This document shows, one piece after another, positions 19,520 through 28,965 of a stretch of 64,000 nt of DNA. The stretch is from contig NC_020453.1 in NCBI RefSeq assembly GCF_000344805.1, positions 6,605,001 through 6,669,000 of the forward strand, given 5' to 3'. The first letter of the stretch is position 1, and every line of letters starts with the position of its first letter. The DNA comes from Bradyrhizobium oligotrophicum S58. Lineage in GTDB: Bacteria > Pseudomonadota > Alphaproteobacteria > Rhizobiales > Xanthobacteraceae. The position numbers and the translations under genes are program-made. The notes under the pieces are model-generated. The model was not told where the DNA came from and did no database searches. It was given only the letters and a program-made list of their open reading frames with translations.

Positions 19520-20457
19520 CCCTGCACCACGTTCATCGCGCTCGCCCGCATCCGGTCGGACTGCTTCCTGATCCAGGCATAGAACGCCGACAGCCCCTCG
19601 CCGGTCTTCGCCGAGATCGTCAGCACCTCGATCTTCGGATTGACACGGCGGGCATATTCGATGGTCTGCGCCAGATCGAAATCGAGCACCGGCGCCAGAT
19701 CGATCTTGTTGATCAGCATCAGCGCCGAAGCTGCAAACATGTCGGGATATTTGAGCGGCTTGTCCTCGCCTTCGGTGGTCGAGAACACCACGATCTTGCA
19801 GGCCTCGCCGAGATCGAACGCGGCCGGACAGACGAGGTTGCCGACATTCTCGATGAACAGCAGCCCGCCGCGCAGTGCCGGCAGCCGGCCATAGGCTTCG
19901 CCGACCATGGCCGCGTCGAGATGGCAGCCCTTGCCGGTGTTGATCTGGATCGCAGGCACGCCGGTGGCGCGGATGCGCTCGGCGTCGTTCGAGGTCTGCT
20001 GGTCGCCCTCGATCACTGCGACGGGCCGGCTCTGCTTGAGATCGGAGACCGCGCGGACCAGCAGCGAGGTCTTGCCGGCCCCGGGGCTGGAAACGAAGTT
20101 GAATGCCAGCACGTCATGCGCGGCGAAGCGTGCGCGATTCTCGGCGGCGAGCCGGTTGTTCTTGCCGAGAATGTCGCGCTCGATCTGGATGATGCGGCCG
20201 CTGGAGAGACCGGCAATCTCCTGCCCCGCGGGATTGGCCGAGCAGTCGATGTCGGCGGCGCGGTCGTGATGGTGATCATGGCCGTCATGGCTATGATCAT
20301 GACCATGGTCGTGGTCGTGGTCGTGATCATGATCATGGTCATGGTCATGGTGATGATGGCCGTGATCATGTCCATGATCATGCTCGCCATGATCATGATG
20401 ATGATCATCAGCCGCGATGGAGGACTTGCCGTCACTGCAACCACACACCGTGCACAT
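19516..20457 (-). CDS. hypB: Nickel-inserting GTPase HypB with histidine-rich domain
   Basis: A 313-residue GTPase that delivers nickel to the hydrogenase large subunit with HypA. The N-terminus has the high-affinity nickel motif CTVCGC (residues 2-7), then a stretch to about residue 65 made almost wholly of His and Asp, a nickel-storage region as in rhizobial HypB. The G domain follows with P-loop [11 protein letters not shown] near 115 and NKIDLAPV near 245. Expansion of GATCATG-type units encodes the His/Asp run. Confidence 0.95.
   Translation of the reverse strand: MCTVCGCSDGKSSIAADDHHHDHGEHDHGHDHGHHHHDHDHDHDHDHDHDHGHDHSHDGHDHHHDRAADIDCSANPAGQEIAGLSSGRIIQIERDILGKNNRLAAENRARFAAHDVLAFNFVSSPGAGKTSLLVRAVSDLKQSRPVAVIEGDQQTSNDAERIRATGVPAIQINTGKGCHLDAAMVGEAYGRLPALRGGLLFIENVGNLVCPAAFDLGEACKIVVFSTTEGEDKPLKYPDMFAASALMLINKIDLAPVLDFDLAQTIEYARRVNPKIEVLTISAKTGEGLSAFYAWIRKQSDRMRASAMNVVQG
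20270..20410. repeat. In-frame hexanucleotide-like repeats coding the His/Asp run of HypB
   Basis: Degenerate units of the form GATCATGGTCATG (plus-strand sense), based on a 6-bp His-Asp codon pair, repeat across this stretch. Such tracts change length by slippage without losing frame, so nickel-storage capacity could vary between strains. It is coding DNA, not a CRISPR array. Confidence 0.75.
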
Positions 20458-20798
20458 TACTCGACCTCCAGCTCCTTGACCCGCATGTCCTCACCGCCCG
20501 TGACCTGCAACTGATGGCTGCCGCAGGCCGGACAAGGCTGATAGCGTTGGCTGATCTCGACGCTGCGCGAGCAGCCCAGGCACCACGCCGCACCCGGCTG
20601 TTCGATGATCTCGAGCGTCGCCCCCTGCAACAGGGTCTTTGCGGTTACCGCCTCGAAACAGAACCGCAGCGCGACCGGCGCGACATGGCTGAGCGCACCG
20701 ATCTCCAGCCACACCGTTTTCACCTTGGCGAAGGCGCCCTTGCGCGCCTCCTGCTCGACGATCTCGACGATCCCTTCGCACAGCGCCATTTCATGCAT
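20457..20798 (-). CDS. hypA: Nickel metallochaperone HypA
   Basis: A 113-residue nickel chaperone and HypB partner. The N-terminal nickel site is His2-Glu3 (MHEMALCEG), and the zinc-structural site is formed by WCLGC near 74 and PCPAC near 90. It overlaps the end of hupK by 8 bp and abuts hypB by a single shared base, so it is translated in the same operon. Confidence 0.95.
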   Translation of the reverse strand: MHEMALCEGIVEIVEQEARKGAFAKVKTVWLEIGALSHVAPVALRFCFEAVTAKTLLQGATLEIIEQPGAAWCLGCSRSVEISQRYQPCPACGSHQLQVTGGEDMRVKELEVE

Positions 20799-21897
20799 CG
20801 GCCAGCTCCCGGAATGCCAGGTGATAGCCGACGCAGGGATCGAACGACCCGACCAGCGTATGGACGGCGTCGCGATCCCCGGCGCCGCGCAGCGCAGCGC
20901 CCATGAGGCTCTTCACGACGGGACCGCGCGGATGGAAATTCCATTCCGTCGGCGCCAGATATTCGAAACGCGCGACCGCGCCGTGCGCATCCAGCTCGAT
21001 GGCGTGATGCAGCCGGCCGCGCGCGCATTCGACCGCGGCGGCGCCCCGCCGCGGCCCGAGCGCGTAGCTCGCGACGGCGTGCTGGTCGGCCGCTTCGTCT
21101 TCCGCCTCGCCGGCCTCGATCCAGCGGAGCAGCTCGGCAATCTCGGTGATCTTGGCTGTGAGGCGTTCGACCGGACCGGCTGATGTTGTCTGATAGCGCT
21201 CCGCCTGCCGAGCCCAGACGCCGGTCTCCGGAACCCGGCCGTCGAGCTCGGGCGCCTCGGCGAAGGCAGGTCCCACATCCATCAACTGCTTGACGATGGC
21301 GCCGTCGTCGTCGGCCGACAGGACGTCGTGCTCGGCCGGCATGTGCCTCCATCCTCCATCATCGGCGGCCTTCCGGGCCGCGTCCATCATCGATGCAAGC
21401 GGAGTTCCTGGCAGAACCGGCTCCGCTGCCGAGCCTATGCCCAGAGCCGCCATGCCCATCTTGATTTGAGACAAGGTTGCAGCGCGAGATTGCTGCTGGG
21501 CATCAGCGCCGGAATGCGTCTGCAGCGACGCGACCGTCAGCAACAACCGCTGCGCCAGCTGCGCGGCATTGTGGTTTTCCGCGCAAGGCGCCATCAGCAG
21601 ACCGCGCATCAGTTCGGCGAAGCGTTCCGCGACGACGGCTTTGATCCGACGATGCCTGGTCAACGGCGTCGCCTTCTCGCCACGCGCCGCTTCCAACGCC
21701 GAGAGCAGTGCGACCTGGTGTGCACTGGCGCACAGCGAGAACACCCGCGGCACGGCCGCGAGCAGCATCTCGGCCGGCTTGCCGGCGAACAGCCGTCCCA
21801 GCGGCGGCCGTGTGCGCGGCTGAATGTCGACGCCTGTGATCAGCCGATCGGCGACCGACAGCGTCACGTCGATGCGGTTGCGGAAGGTGAGGGTCAT
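20791..21897 (-). CDS. hupK: Hydrogenase accessory protein HupK
   Basis: A 368-residue protein related to hydrogenase large subunits but without their full active site: the C-terminal motif reads SFDPCVGYH, keeping one cysteine where HupL has two. HupK is thought to act as a scaffold for the Fe(CN)2CO unit before transfer to HupL, which is supported by genetics in Rhizobium. ATG 21897 overlaps the hupJ stop (ATGA); the longer open frame upstream lies in hupJ. Confidence 0.9.
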   Translation of the reverse strand: MTLTFRNRIDVTLSVADRLITGVDIQPRTRPPLGRLFAGKPAEMLLAAVPRVFSLCASAHQVALLSALEAARGEKATPLTRHRRIKAVVAERFAELMRGLLMAPCAENHNAAQLAQRLLLTVASLQTHSGADAQQQSRAATLSQIKMGMAALGIGSAAEPVLPGTPLASMMDAARKAADDGGWRHMPAEHDVLSADDDGAIVKQLMDVGPAFAEAPELDGRVPETGVWARQAERYQTTSAGPVERLTAKITEIAELLRWIEAGEAEDEAADQHAVASYALGPRRGAAAVECARGRLHHAIELDAHGAVARFEYLAPTEWNFHPRGPVVKSLMGAALRGAGDRDAVHTLVGSFDPCVGYHLAFRELADA

Positions 21898-22403
21898 GCG
21901 CGGCCCTCGGAAAGGGTGCCGCGCAGGAACGCACGGCGATCGATCGCGCTCGCTGGTTTCGCGGCACGTTCGGACGACGGCTCGTCCTCGGGCGCCGTCA
22001 TCAGCGCAGTCAGCGCGGCTTCCGCCGTTGCACGCGCCGCTGCCATATCCTCGAACTCGAACATCGGCGAGAACAGCGAGCAGCTCGCGATCCGCCCGAT
22101 CCCGGCGACATCGCCGATCGTGAACTCGAACGAACCGGCCGGGAGCCCGATCTTGACGACGGAGCCCGCAGCGCCTTGCACGGCCGGGGTGACCACGTTC
22201 ATGAACCAGGGCGTGATGACGATGCCGAGGGTGCGGCCGTCGACATCGGAAAATCCGATCGCCTCGACGTCGAGCGCGTCGTGATAGATCGGCAGCTCGC
22301 GCATCGCACGAGCGCCGATCTCGCGATAGACATCGGCGAGACGCTCGCCCCACGCGGTCGGCGTGACGTCAGACGTGCCCTGCTCGACCGCCTCGGTGCT
22401 CAT
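21894..22403 (-). CDS. hupJ: Hydrogenase accessory protein HupJ
   Basis: A 169-residue cytoplasmic protein of the HupJ/HoxT-like family that accompanies uptake hydrogenases, implicated in protecting or assembling the small subunit. Distinctive parts are LGIVITPWFMNVV near 65 and the FEFTIGDVAGIG segment. No cofactor motif is visible. ATG 22403 overlaps the hupI stop, showing coupled translation; the longer open frame starts inside the rubredoxin gene. Confidence 0.88.
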   Translation of the reverse strand: MSTEAVEQGTSDVTPTAWGERLADVYREIGARAMRELPIYHDALDVEAIGFSDVDGRTLGIVITPWFMNVVTPAVQGAAGSVVKIGLPAGSFEFTIGDVAGIGRIASCSLFSPMFEFEDMAAARATAEAALTALMTAPEDEPSSERAAKPASAIDRRAFLRGTLSEGRA

Positions 22404-22612
22404 GGCTCGACCACCATGAACTTGGCTTTCGGCGCATCGCAGTTCGGGCAATGCCAGTCGTCAGGCAGGGCCGCGAACGGCGTGCCCGGCGGGATCTGCG
22501 CAACACCATCGCCTTCCGCCGGGTCGTAGCGCGTCCAGCAGATGCCGCACTCCAGCAGCATGTCATCAGCGAGATCGCTGCGGACACCGAAATTCTCGAA
22601 GCCGCCGCTCAT
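22400..22612 (-). CDS. hupI: Rubredoxin HupI
   Basis: A 70-residue rubredoxin. The single iron is held by two CxxC knuckles, [11 protein letters not shown] near 23 and [10 protein letters not shown] near 56, with the typical aromatic residues between. HupI is thought to support HupS iron-sulfur cluster assembly or protection in the presence of oxygen. It overlaps hupH and hupJ by 4 bp on each side. Confidence 0.95.
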   Translation of the reverse strand: MSGGFENFGVRSDLADDMLLECGICWTRYDPAEGDGVAQIPPGTPFAALPDDWHCPNCDAPKAKFMVVEP

Positions 22613-23472
22613 GTGAAATAGGCCTCGATGATCTGGGTCAGGCGCTCGGCGGAATCCTCGAAATCCTCAGCCGCGGCGAGCGCGACCACCGGCACGCCGC
22701 CGACTTCGAGGGTGTCGAGAATGATCGTGTCCATGGCGTTGAAGAACTGCACCGACCAGACATGGCGGATGCCGGTCGCGAGCACACGGCAGGTGCCGTA
22801 GCCGCGCGACATCAGCTGGATCGGGCCGTTGCCGAGCGTCTGCTGCAGGAAGCCCATGTCGGCCGGGCTCATCGGCAGCAGCGTGAAGTTGATGGTCTGC
22901 GAGCGCTGACCCGGCCGCCAGGACAGCGCGCGCTCGCGGATCTCGGCGAGCACCGGCAGCGCGTTCATCGTGCCCTCGGGCACGGGGCCGATCGCGATGT
23001 CACTTGCGGTCAGATCGGCGGCGGCGCGCGACACGATCTCCGGCACCGCGCCGATCTCGACGTAGTCGTGGCGCTCATCCGCTTCCAGCCGCACCCGCCA
23101 GATGCCGGCGAGCACCGATTCCTGGATCTGAGCGAGCGTCCCGTCGGGAAGAGCCACGACACCGGCGACCTCGCCCTCGCCCAGCACATCGTCGATCAGC
23201 CTCCGCTCGAGATCGTTGAGACCTTCGAGCCGGAATAATTGCGTCGGCGCACCTGCGGTCTGCGCTCCGATGGCCGCTGCAATCGTCGACAGCAGCTCGA
23301 CCGCGCGCGGGCAGCTCCGTGCCAGCGCTTCCGAGTCGAGCGAGGCCAGCTTGGCCAGCGCCCCGGAGGCGGTCAGCCCCTTGTGCGACGCATCGAGCGC
23401 CTCTTCGCCGATCGGAAAGATGTTGACCGGCTCCTCGGCTCCCTCAGGCGCGATCCAGAATCCCGGCTTCAT
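22609..23472 (-). CDS. hupH: Hydrogenase accessory protein HupH
   Basis: A 287-residue HupH/HyaF-family protein needed for uptake-hydrogenase maturation, most likely small-subunit processing. It begins [20 protein letters not shown] and has two related halves; the C-terminal half contains [20 protein letters not shown], characteristic of the family. It overlaps hupG by 4 bp. Confidence 0.92.
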   Translation of the reverse strand: MKPGFWIAPEGAEEPVNIFPIGEEALDASHKGLTASGALAKLASLDSEALARSCPRAVELLSTIAAAIGAQTAGAPTQLFRLEGLNDLERRLIDDVLGEGEVAGVVALPDGTLAQIQESVLAGIWRVRLEADERHDYVEIGAVPEIVSRAAADLTASDIAIGPVPEGTMNALPVLAEIRERALSWRPGQRSQTINFTLLPMSPADMGFLQQTLGNGPIQLMSRGYGTCRVLATGIRHVWSVQFFNAMDTIILDTLEVGGVPVVALAAAEDFEDSAERLTQIIEAYFT

Positions 23473-23915
23473 TGCTCGGCTCCCGCAGGCTGGTGAACAG
23501 GGACGATGCTGGCGACGACCGTCGCAGTCGCGCCCAGCGGCCGGTCGATCAGCCGCGAGATGCGATCGACATAGACAGACCAGTCCTGGATCTTGGCAAT
23601 CAGGCCGAGCGTCTCAGCCCCGCGGCACAGGATCAGGCTCGGCTGCACGCGCACGCCAAATCGCGTCCCGAGCTCGGCCTCCGCGTCGCGGGCGATGATC
23701 GCGCCGCGCAGCCGGCCCTGAAACGCCGTGATCAGCTCCGGCAATACGATGGCCACGTCGACCGCCTCGGGAAACCGCGCAGGATCGCCGGCCGACAGCA
23801 GCACGGCAACCAGCCCGGCGCGATCGGTCTCGGCGAGAAAGGCATCGACGGTGCCGGTATCCACCTCCGGCAACCCGCTTCGCATGCGCGCGGGGTCACG
23901 CTGCTGCATTTCCAT
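23469..23915 (-). CDS. hupG: Hydrogenase accessory protein HupG
   Basis: A 148-residue HupG/HoxO/HyaE-family protein with a thioredoxin-like fold but no CxxC: the matching region reads [12 protein letters not shown]. HyaE-type proteins bind the Tat signal of the small subunit and check its maturation before export. It is the first gene of the hupGHIJK-hypABFCDE-hoxA-hupT unit and lies about 37 bp downstream of a predicted sigma-54 start site. Confidence 0.9.
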   Translation of the reverse strand: MEMQQRDPARMRSGLPEVDTGTVDAFLAETDRAGLVAVLLSAGDPARFPEAVDVAIVLPELITAFQGRLRGAIIARDAEAELGTRFGVRVQPSLILCRGAETLGLIAKIQDWSVYVDRISRLIDRPLGATATVVASIVPVHQPAGAEQ

Positions 23916-23963
23916 CGACGTTTCTCCCTGACCAGTTATCGTTGCCGTCCTCTCCCAAGGTTA

Positions 23964-23978
23964 GCAATCAATGTGCCA
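23964..23978 (-). promoter_or_regulatory. Sigma-54 promoter of hupG operon (TGGCAC-N5-TTGC)
   Basis: Read on the minus strand the site is TGGCAC, ATTGA, TTGC, an exact match to the -24/-12 consensus with correct 5-bp spacing. The expected start is about 23952, some 37 bp before the hupG ATG. It lies in the only sizeable gap (237 bp) between hupF and hupG, so the hupG-hyp-hoxA-hupT genes can be transcribed apart from hupS. Confidence 0.8.
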
Positions 23979-24041
23979 GACGCCCGCTCAACGGCAGACA
24001 ACCAATGCATTGAAATATATAATATTTTTAATGCAATTAAG

Positions 24042-24062
24042 GATTGCGAAATCAATCGGAAA
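24042..24062. promoter_or_regulatory. Candidate HoxA upstream site of the hupG promoter
   Basis: GATTG (24042-24046), six bases, then CAATC (24053-24057) form a perfect short dyad, continuing as CAATCGGAAA. The same ten bases follow the TTG-N5-CAA site of the hupS promoter. The core here is TTG-N6-CAA, one base longer than the HupR consensus from Rhodobacter capsulatus. It lies about 98 bp upstream of the predicted start. Confidence 0.5.
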
Positions 24063-24105
24063 GCTACTTGCCAGATGATACCCGGCAACTTTCTTTATTT
24101 ATGGA

Positions 24106-24117
24106 AAGCTTGTTATC
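24106..24117. promoter_or_regulatory. 12-mer shared with the hupS promoter (AAGCTTGTTATC)
   Basis: AAGCTTGTTATC lies 128 bp upstream of the hupG -24 element. The same 12 bases, in the same orientation, lie 122 bp upstream of the hupS -24 element (28926-28937). The shared word in an AT-rich non-coding gap suggests a regulator site common to both promoters. Confidence 0.5.
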
Positions 24118-24152
24118 AGCAATCTGGTGGCCGCCCAAGGCATTTGCGGCCG

Positions 24153-24443
24153 CTACCGCAGATGCTCCGGAAGCTCCGGCTCGCGCCCGATCAGGTCGGC
24201 GAAGAAGTCGTCGCAATTTTCGCCGTTCACGGCGGCCTGCAGGCCGCGCAGCGCCTCGCCGATGAGCCGCGCTTCTTCGTCATCGAGCAAGCGGACGGCG
24301 TTGTCGATATAGACGAGCACCTTGGCTCCGACCGGCGGGTTCGACAGCAACAGCACCGAGACGCGGCGCTCCTCGCCGGCGAAGCTGCACAGCGCCGAGA
24401 CGCCATCGGTCTCCAGGATCGTCATCGGCAGGCCAAGACACAT
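24153..24443 (-). CDS. hupF: HypC-family chaperone HupF, specific for HupL
   Basis: A 96-residue paralogue of HypC, starting MCLGLPMTI with the essential Cys2 and ending in a 20-residue extension absent from HypC. HupF is known in Rhizobium to hold the HupL precursor and to help protect it against oxygen. It is the last gene of the hupSLCDF unit, 22 bp after hupD. Confidence 0.93.
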   Translation of the reverse strand: MCLGLPMTILETDGVSALCSFAGEERRVSVLLLSNPPVGAKVLVYIDNAVRLLDDEEARLIGEALRGLQAAVNGENCDDFFADLIGREPELPEHLR

Positions 24444-24465
24444 GGTGGATCCCCTCGCGACACGG

Positions 24466-25053
24466 TCACTCGGCCGGCCGCGCCCTCAGCTCATAGCTGT
24501 GATGGTCGATGTCGTTGGCGAGCAGGCGCGCGTCGCCGACGAGCGGCTCGCGCCGCGGCACGGCGGCCGCGCCCCATTCCGCCAGCAGGGCACAGGCCAG
24601 CTCGATCGCCGGCTCGATCTGCGCGTGCACCGGCGCGGTGAGCGGCCCGCCCCAGTCCTCGAGGTCGAGCGGCTGGCAGCCGATCAGCGCGAGCCTTTGC
24701 GGATAGCGGCCGAGCAGATCGGCCGCGCTCAGCACTTCCTGGAAGCCGGTCTGGTGCAGGCTCATCTTCTTGGCGCCGGTGAAGCGCGGCACCTCATCGT
24801 CCCGGACGAGCTTGAGCTCGCCCGGCACGAGACCATAGTCGATCGCGTCGAACACGATCAGGCCATCGGCTTCCTCGACATAGTTGACGAGGTAGAGCCC
24901 CTGTGTGCCACCGTCGAGGATCGTGACGTTGTCGGGCACGGTGAAGCGGCGGTGGAATTCCTCCACCACCCGCACCCCGAAGCCTTCGTCCGCCCAGAGA
25001 ATGTTACCGATCCCGAGCACCAGGATGCGGTCGCGCCCGCTCTCATCGACCAT
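24466..25053 (-). CDS. hupD: Hydrogenase maturation endopeptidase HupD
   Basis: A 195-residue nickel-dependent protease that removes the C-terminal peptide of HupL after metal insertion. The family signature GIGNILWADEGFGVRVVEEF is at about 14-33 (Glu in WADEGFG as metal ligand), FDAIDYG near 70 and the ligand histidine in KKMSLHQTGF near 98. The start chosen is ATG 25053, preceded by a G-rich ribosome site in the 14-bp gap after hupC; the open frame upstream belongs to hupC sequence. Confidence 0.93.
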   Translation of the reverse strand: MVDESGRDRILVLGIGNILWADEGFGVRVVEEFHRRFTVPDNVTILDGGTQGLYLVNYVEEADGLIVFDAIDYGLVPGELKLVRDDEVPRFTGAKKMSLHQTGFQEVLSAADLLGRYPQRLALIGCQPLDLEDWGGPLTAPVHAQIEPAIELACALLAEWGAAAVPRREPLVGDARLLANDIDHHSYELRARPAE

Positions 25054-25067
25054 GCCGCCCCCCCCTG

Positions 25068-25811
25068 TCAGTCGCGGAACTGCCGCTCGCCTGAGATCAT
25101 CGAGGAGATGATGCTCTGGCGTGACATGATGTCTTCGCGAATGGCGGCATAGACGTGCACCATCACGAAGGTGACCAGCGCCCACATCCCGAGATGATGC
25201 CAGGTGTGGACATCCTGGCTGTTCGGCCAGATCGAAAACACCCAGCCGAACAGCTTGTGCTGCCAGCTGTCGATGCCAGTACCTTCCGAATAGAGCGCGA
25301 AGCCGGTGACGATCATGAAGGTCACGAACAGCGTGAAGCCGGTGAACATCGCCGTCTGCGCCAGCGGATTGTGGCCGACATACATCTTCGGCTCACGTTC
25401 CAGGAAGGCGTACCAGCGGATCTCGTGCAGCACTTCCTTCCAGAACTGCTTGCGATGCACCGGAATGTAGAAGATCTGCCGGGAGTGATGGTTGCCGACG
25501 AAGGCCCAGAAGATGCGGGCGAGGAAGAACACCGCCAGCACCTGCCCCGCCGCGAAATGGGCAAAGCGGATGTAGCCCATCACGAAATTCGCCGACGCCT
25601 CCCCCGCCACCGTCGGCAGCGGCGAGCCGATCAGATAGCCGGTGATCATCAGAACGATGATCGCGAACGCGTTGACCCAGTGGCAGATGCGCACGGGCGC
25701 TTCGTAGACATAGACCGTGGGCCGGCCGACCGCATGCTCGCCGGCCGCATCGGCCGCGATCGCGGCCAGATTGGGCTCGGACTCCGCGGGACGTGCAACT
25801 GCATCCATCAT
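25068..25811 (-). CDS. hupC: Hydrogenase cytochrome b subunit HupC
   Basis: A 247-residue membrane diheme cytochrome b that anchors HupSL and passes electrons to quinone. Four transmembrane helices are visible, with heme-ligand histidines in VRICHWVNAF near 43, IRFAHFAAG near 82 and VHTWHHLGMW near 205, and HVYAAIREDIMS at the end. Its start is the ATG pair at 25808-25811, 14 bp after the hupL stop. Confidence 0.93.
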   Translation of the reverse strand: MMDAVARPAESEPNLAAIAADAAGEHAVGRPTVYVYEAPVRICHWVNAFAIIVLMITGYLIGSPLPTVAGEASANFVMGYIRFAHFAAGQVLAVFFLARIFWAFVGNHHSRQIFYIPVHRKQFWKEVLHEIRWYAFLEREPKMYVGHNPLAQTAMFTGFTLFVTFMIVTGFALYSEGTGIDSWQHKLFGWVFSIWPNSQDVHTWHHLGMWALVTFVMVHVYAAIREDIMSRQSIISSMISGERQFRD

Positions 25812-25825
25812 GGCGCTTCTCCCGC

Positions 25826-27616
<1,791 letters not shown>

Positions 27617-27637
27617 CGTTGCCTGCCCTGAATTCGA

Positions 27638-28729
27638 TTAATGATCTTGTTTGGCGTCGTCGCGCTTGGTGGCGAGCCGTTTGACGGCCGTCACCGCCGC
27701 ATGCGCCGCGACCGCCGCGCCCACCGTGCCCGCAGCCACCATGCCGACCTGGTCGGCGTTGTGCTCGATGCCGAACTGCTTGATGTTGGTGAGGCGGTCG
27801 TAGAACGAGCCCTTGTCCCAGAAGCCGTCCTCCGAGCAGCCGATGCAGCCGTGACCGGACTGGATCGGGAACGACACGCCGCCGTTCCAGCGCACCGTCG
27901 AGCAGGCGTTGTAGGTGGTCGGTCCCTTGCAGCCCATCTTGTAGAGGCAGTAGCCCTTGCGCGCGGCCTCGTCGTCCCACTCCTCCACGAACTGGCCGGC
28001 GTCGAAATGCGGCCGGCGATAGCACTTGTCGTGGATGCGCTGTGAGTAGAACATCTTCGGCCGGCCCTGGCGGTCGAGCTCAGGCAGCTTGCCGAACGTG
28101 GTGATGAAGGTGACGACGCCGGTCATCACTTCGGCGATCGGCGGGCAGCCCGGCACCTTGATGATCGGCTTGTTGGTGATGACCTTGTCGATCGGCGTGG
28201 CCTGCGTCGGATTAGGCTTGGCCGCCTGCACGCAGCCCCAGGACGCGCAGGCGCCCCAGGCGATGATCGCCATGGCGTCCTCGGCCATCATCTTCAGTTT
28301 TTCGACGAACGGCTTGCCGCCGTCGATGCAGAACATGCCGCCTTCGTTCAGCGGCGGATTGCCCTCGACCGCGAGGATGTACTGTCCCTTGTACTTCGCG
28401 CGCGTCTCTTCGAGGATGGCCTCCGCCTGGTGGCCTGCCGCCGCCATGATGGTATCGTCATAGTCGAGCGAGATCATCGACAGCACGGCATCCTTCACCA
28501 GCGGATGCGCCGAGCGGATGAAGCTCTCCGAGCAGCAGGTGCATTCCAGCCCGTGCATCCAGATGACAGGCGTGCGCGGCTTGGTCTCCAGCGCATTGGC
28601 GATGCGGCTCGCCGCAACCGGGCCGAGCCCGAGACTCGTCGCAGTCAGGCTGCAGAATTTGTGAAAGCTGCGTCGCGTGATGCCCTGACGCCGGATGACG
28701 CTGTAAAAAGTTTCCGTTGCCGCGCCCAT
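27638..28729 (-). CDS. hupS: Uptake [NiFe]-hydrogenase small subunit HupS
   Basis: A 363-residue iron-sulfur subunit with a long twin-arginine signal ([11 protein letters not shown] near 18-28). Cluster ligands are visible in [11 protein letters not shown] (proximal), the [13 protein letters not shown] region (distal), and CxGC-type sites [17 protein letters not shown] (medial); a hydrophobic C-terminal segment anchors it in the membrane. An ATG at 28762 is in frame, but the second ATG (28729) has a GGGGGAGGA ribosome site directly before it and gives the [15 protein letters not shown] start I recall for Bradyrhizobium HupS, so I chose it. Confidence 0.95.
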   Translation of the reverse strand: MGAATETFYSVIRRQGITRRSFHKFCSLTATSLGLGPVAASRIANALETKPRTPVIWMHGLECTCCSESFIRSAHPLVKDAVLSMISLDYDDTIMAAAGHQAEAILEETRAKYKGQYILAVEGNPPLNEGGMFCIDGGKPFVEKLKMMAEDAMAIIAWGACASWGCVQAAKPNPTQATPIDKVITNKPIIKVPGCPPIAEVMTGVVTFITTFGKLPELDRQGRPKMFYSQRIHDKCYRRPHFDAGQFVEEWDDEAARKGYCLYKMGCKGPTTYNACSTVRWNGGVSFPIQSGHGCIGCSEDGFWDKGSFYDRLTNIKQFGIEHNADQVGMVAAGTVGAAVAAHAAVTAVKRLATKRDDAKQDH

Positions 28730-28789
28730 GAGTCCTCCCCCTGATATCGCGTTGACGATCATCTGATCGCGATCTGATGAGAGGGAACA

Positions 28790-28804
28790 GCAAGATGCGG
28801 GCCA
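28790..28804 (-). promoter_or_regulatory. Sigma-54 promoter of hupS (TGGCCC-N5-TTGC)
   Basis: Minus-strand TGGCCC, GCATC, TTGC matches the -24/-12 consensus with correct spacing and one departure in the outer part of the -24 box. The start is expected near 28778, leaving about 49 bases of leader before the hupS ATG. Hydrogenase structural promoters of Bradyrhizobium are known to use sigma-54 with HoxA. Confidence 0.8.
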
Positions 28805-28821
28805 GCATCATTGCTGGATTT

Positions 28822-28836
28822 GAATCATAATGATTC
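28822..28836. promoter_or_regulatory. Perfect 15-bp palindrome next to the hupS promoter
   Basis: GAATCAT, A, ATGATTC is an exact inverted repeat 17 bp upstream of the hupS -24 box. It is not present before hupG or hupN. Its place between promoter and upstream activator site suits a regulator that is specific to the structural genes. The binding protein is unknown. Confidence 0.5.
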
Positions 28837-28887
28837 CAGATGCTTGAAGGAGAGCTATCGGCGCACCAAACAAATCAGGACCGGTTC

Positions 28888-28898
28888 TTGGCTGCCAA
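28888..28898. promoter_or_regulatory. Candidate HoxA site of hupS (TTGGC-T-GCCAA)
   Basis: A perfect 11-bp palindrome containing TTG-N5-CAA, the consensus reported for HupR in Rhodobacter capsulatus. It lies 84 bp upstream of the -24 box, about -115 from the predicted start. CAATCGGAAA at 28896-28905 is repeated at the hupG site. Confidence 0.6.
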
Positions 28899-28925
28899 TC
28901 GGAAACCACGCGCTTTGCACCTGAT

Positions 28926-28937
28926 AAGCTTGTTATC
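28926..28937. promoter_or_regulatory. 12-mer shared with the hupG promoter, within a GATAA/TTATC dyad
   Basis: AAGCTTGTTATC here is the same word and orientation as at 24106-24117. In this copy it is part of the dyad GATAA, GCTTG, TTATC (28923-28937). The distance to the -24 box is 122 bp against 128 bp before hupG. Confidence 0.5.
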
Positions 28938-28965
28938 GGCTGCCGCGCACCTGTGTGCAGTGCGC

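Noticed and set aside
17279..19582. 767-codon open frame on the plus strand opposite hypF
   Set aside because: It is the antisense shadow of a certain gene; the composition is Arg/His/Gln-rich low complexity typical of reverse frames in high-GC DNA, with no domain.
20265..20410. Regular short repeats that could suggest a CRISPR array or minisatellite
   Set aside because: Repeats are only 6-13 bp without spacers and code for the His/Asp region of HypB.
24119..24153. Terminator after hupF (GGCCGC...GCGGCC)
   Set aside because: The arms are short and no T-run follows on the minus strand; read-through into the hupG unit cannot be excluded.
28730..28762. Upstream ATG (28762) as the hupS start
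   Set aside because: The ATG at 28729 has a far better ribosome site and gives the family N-terminus [10 protein letters not shown].
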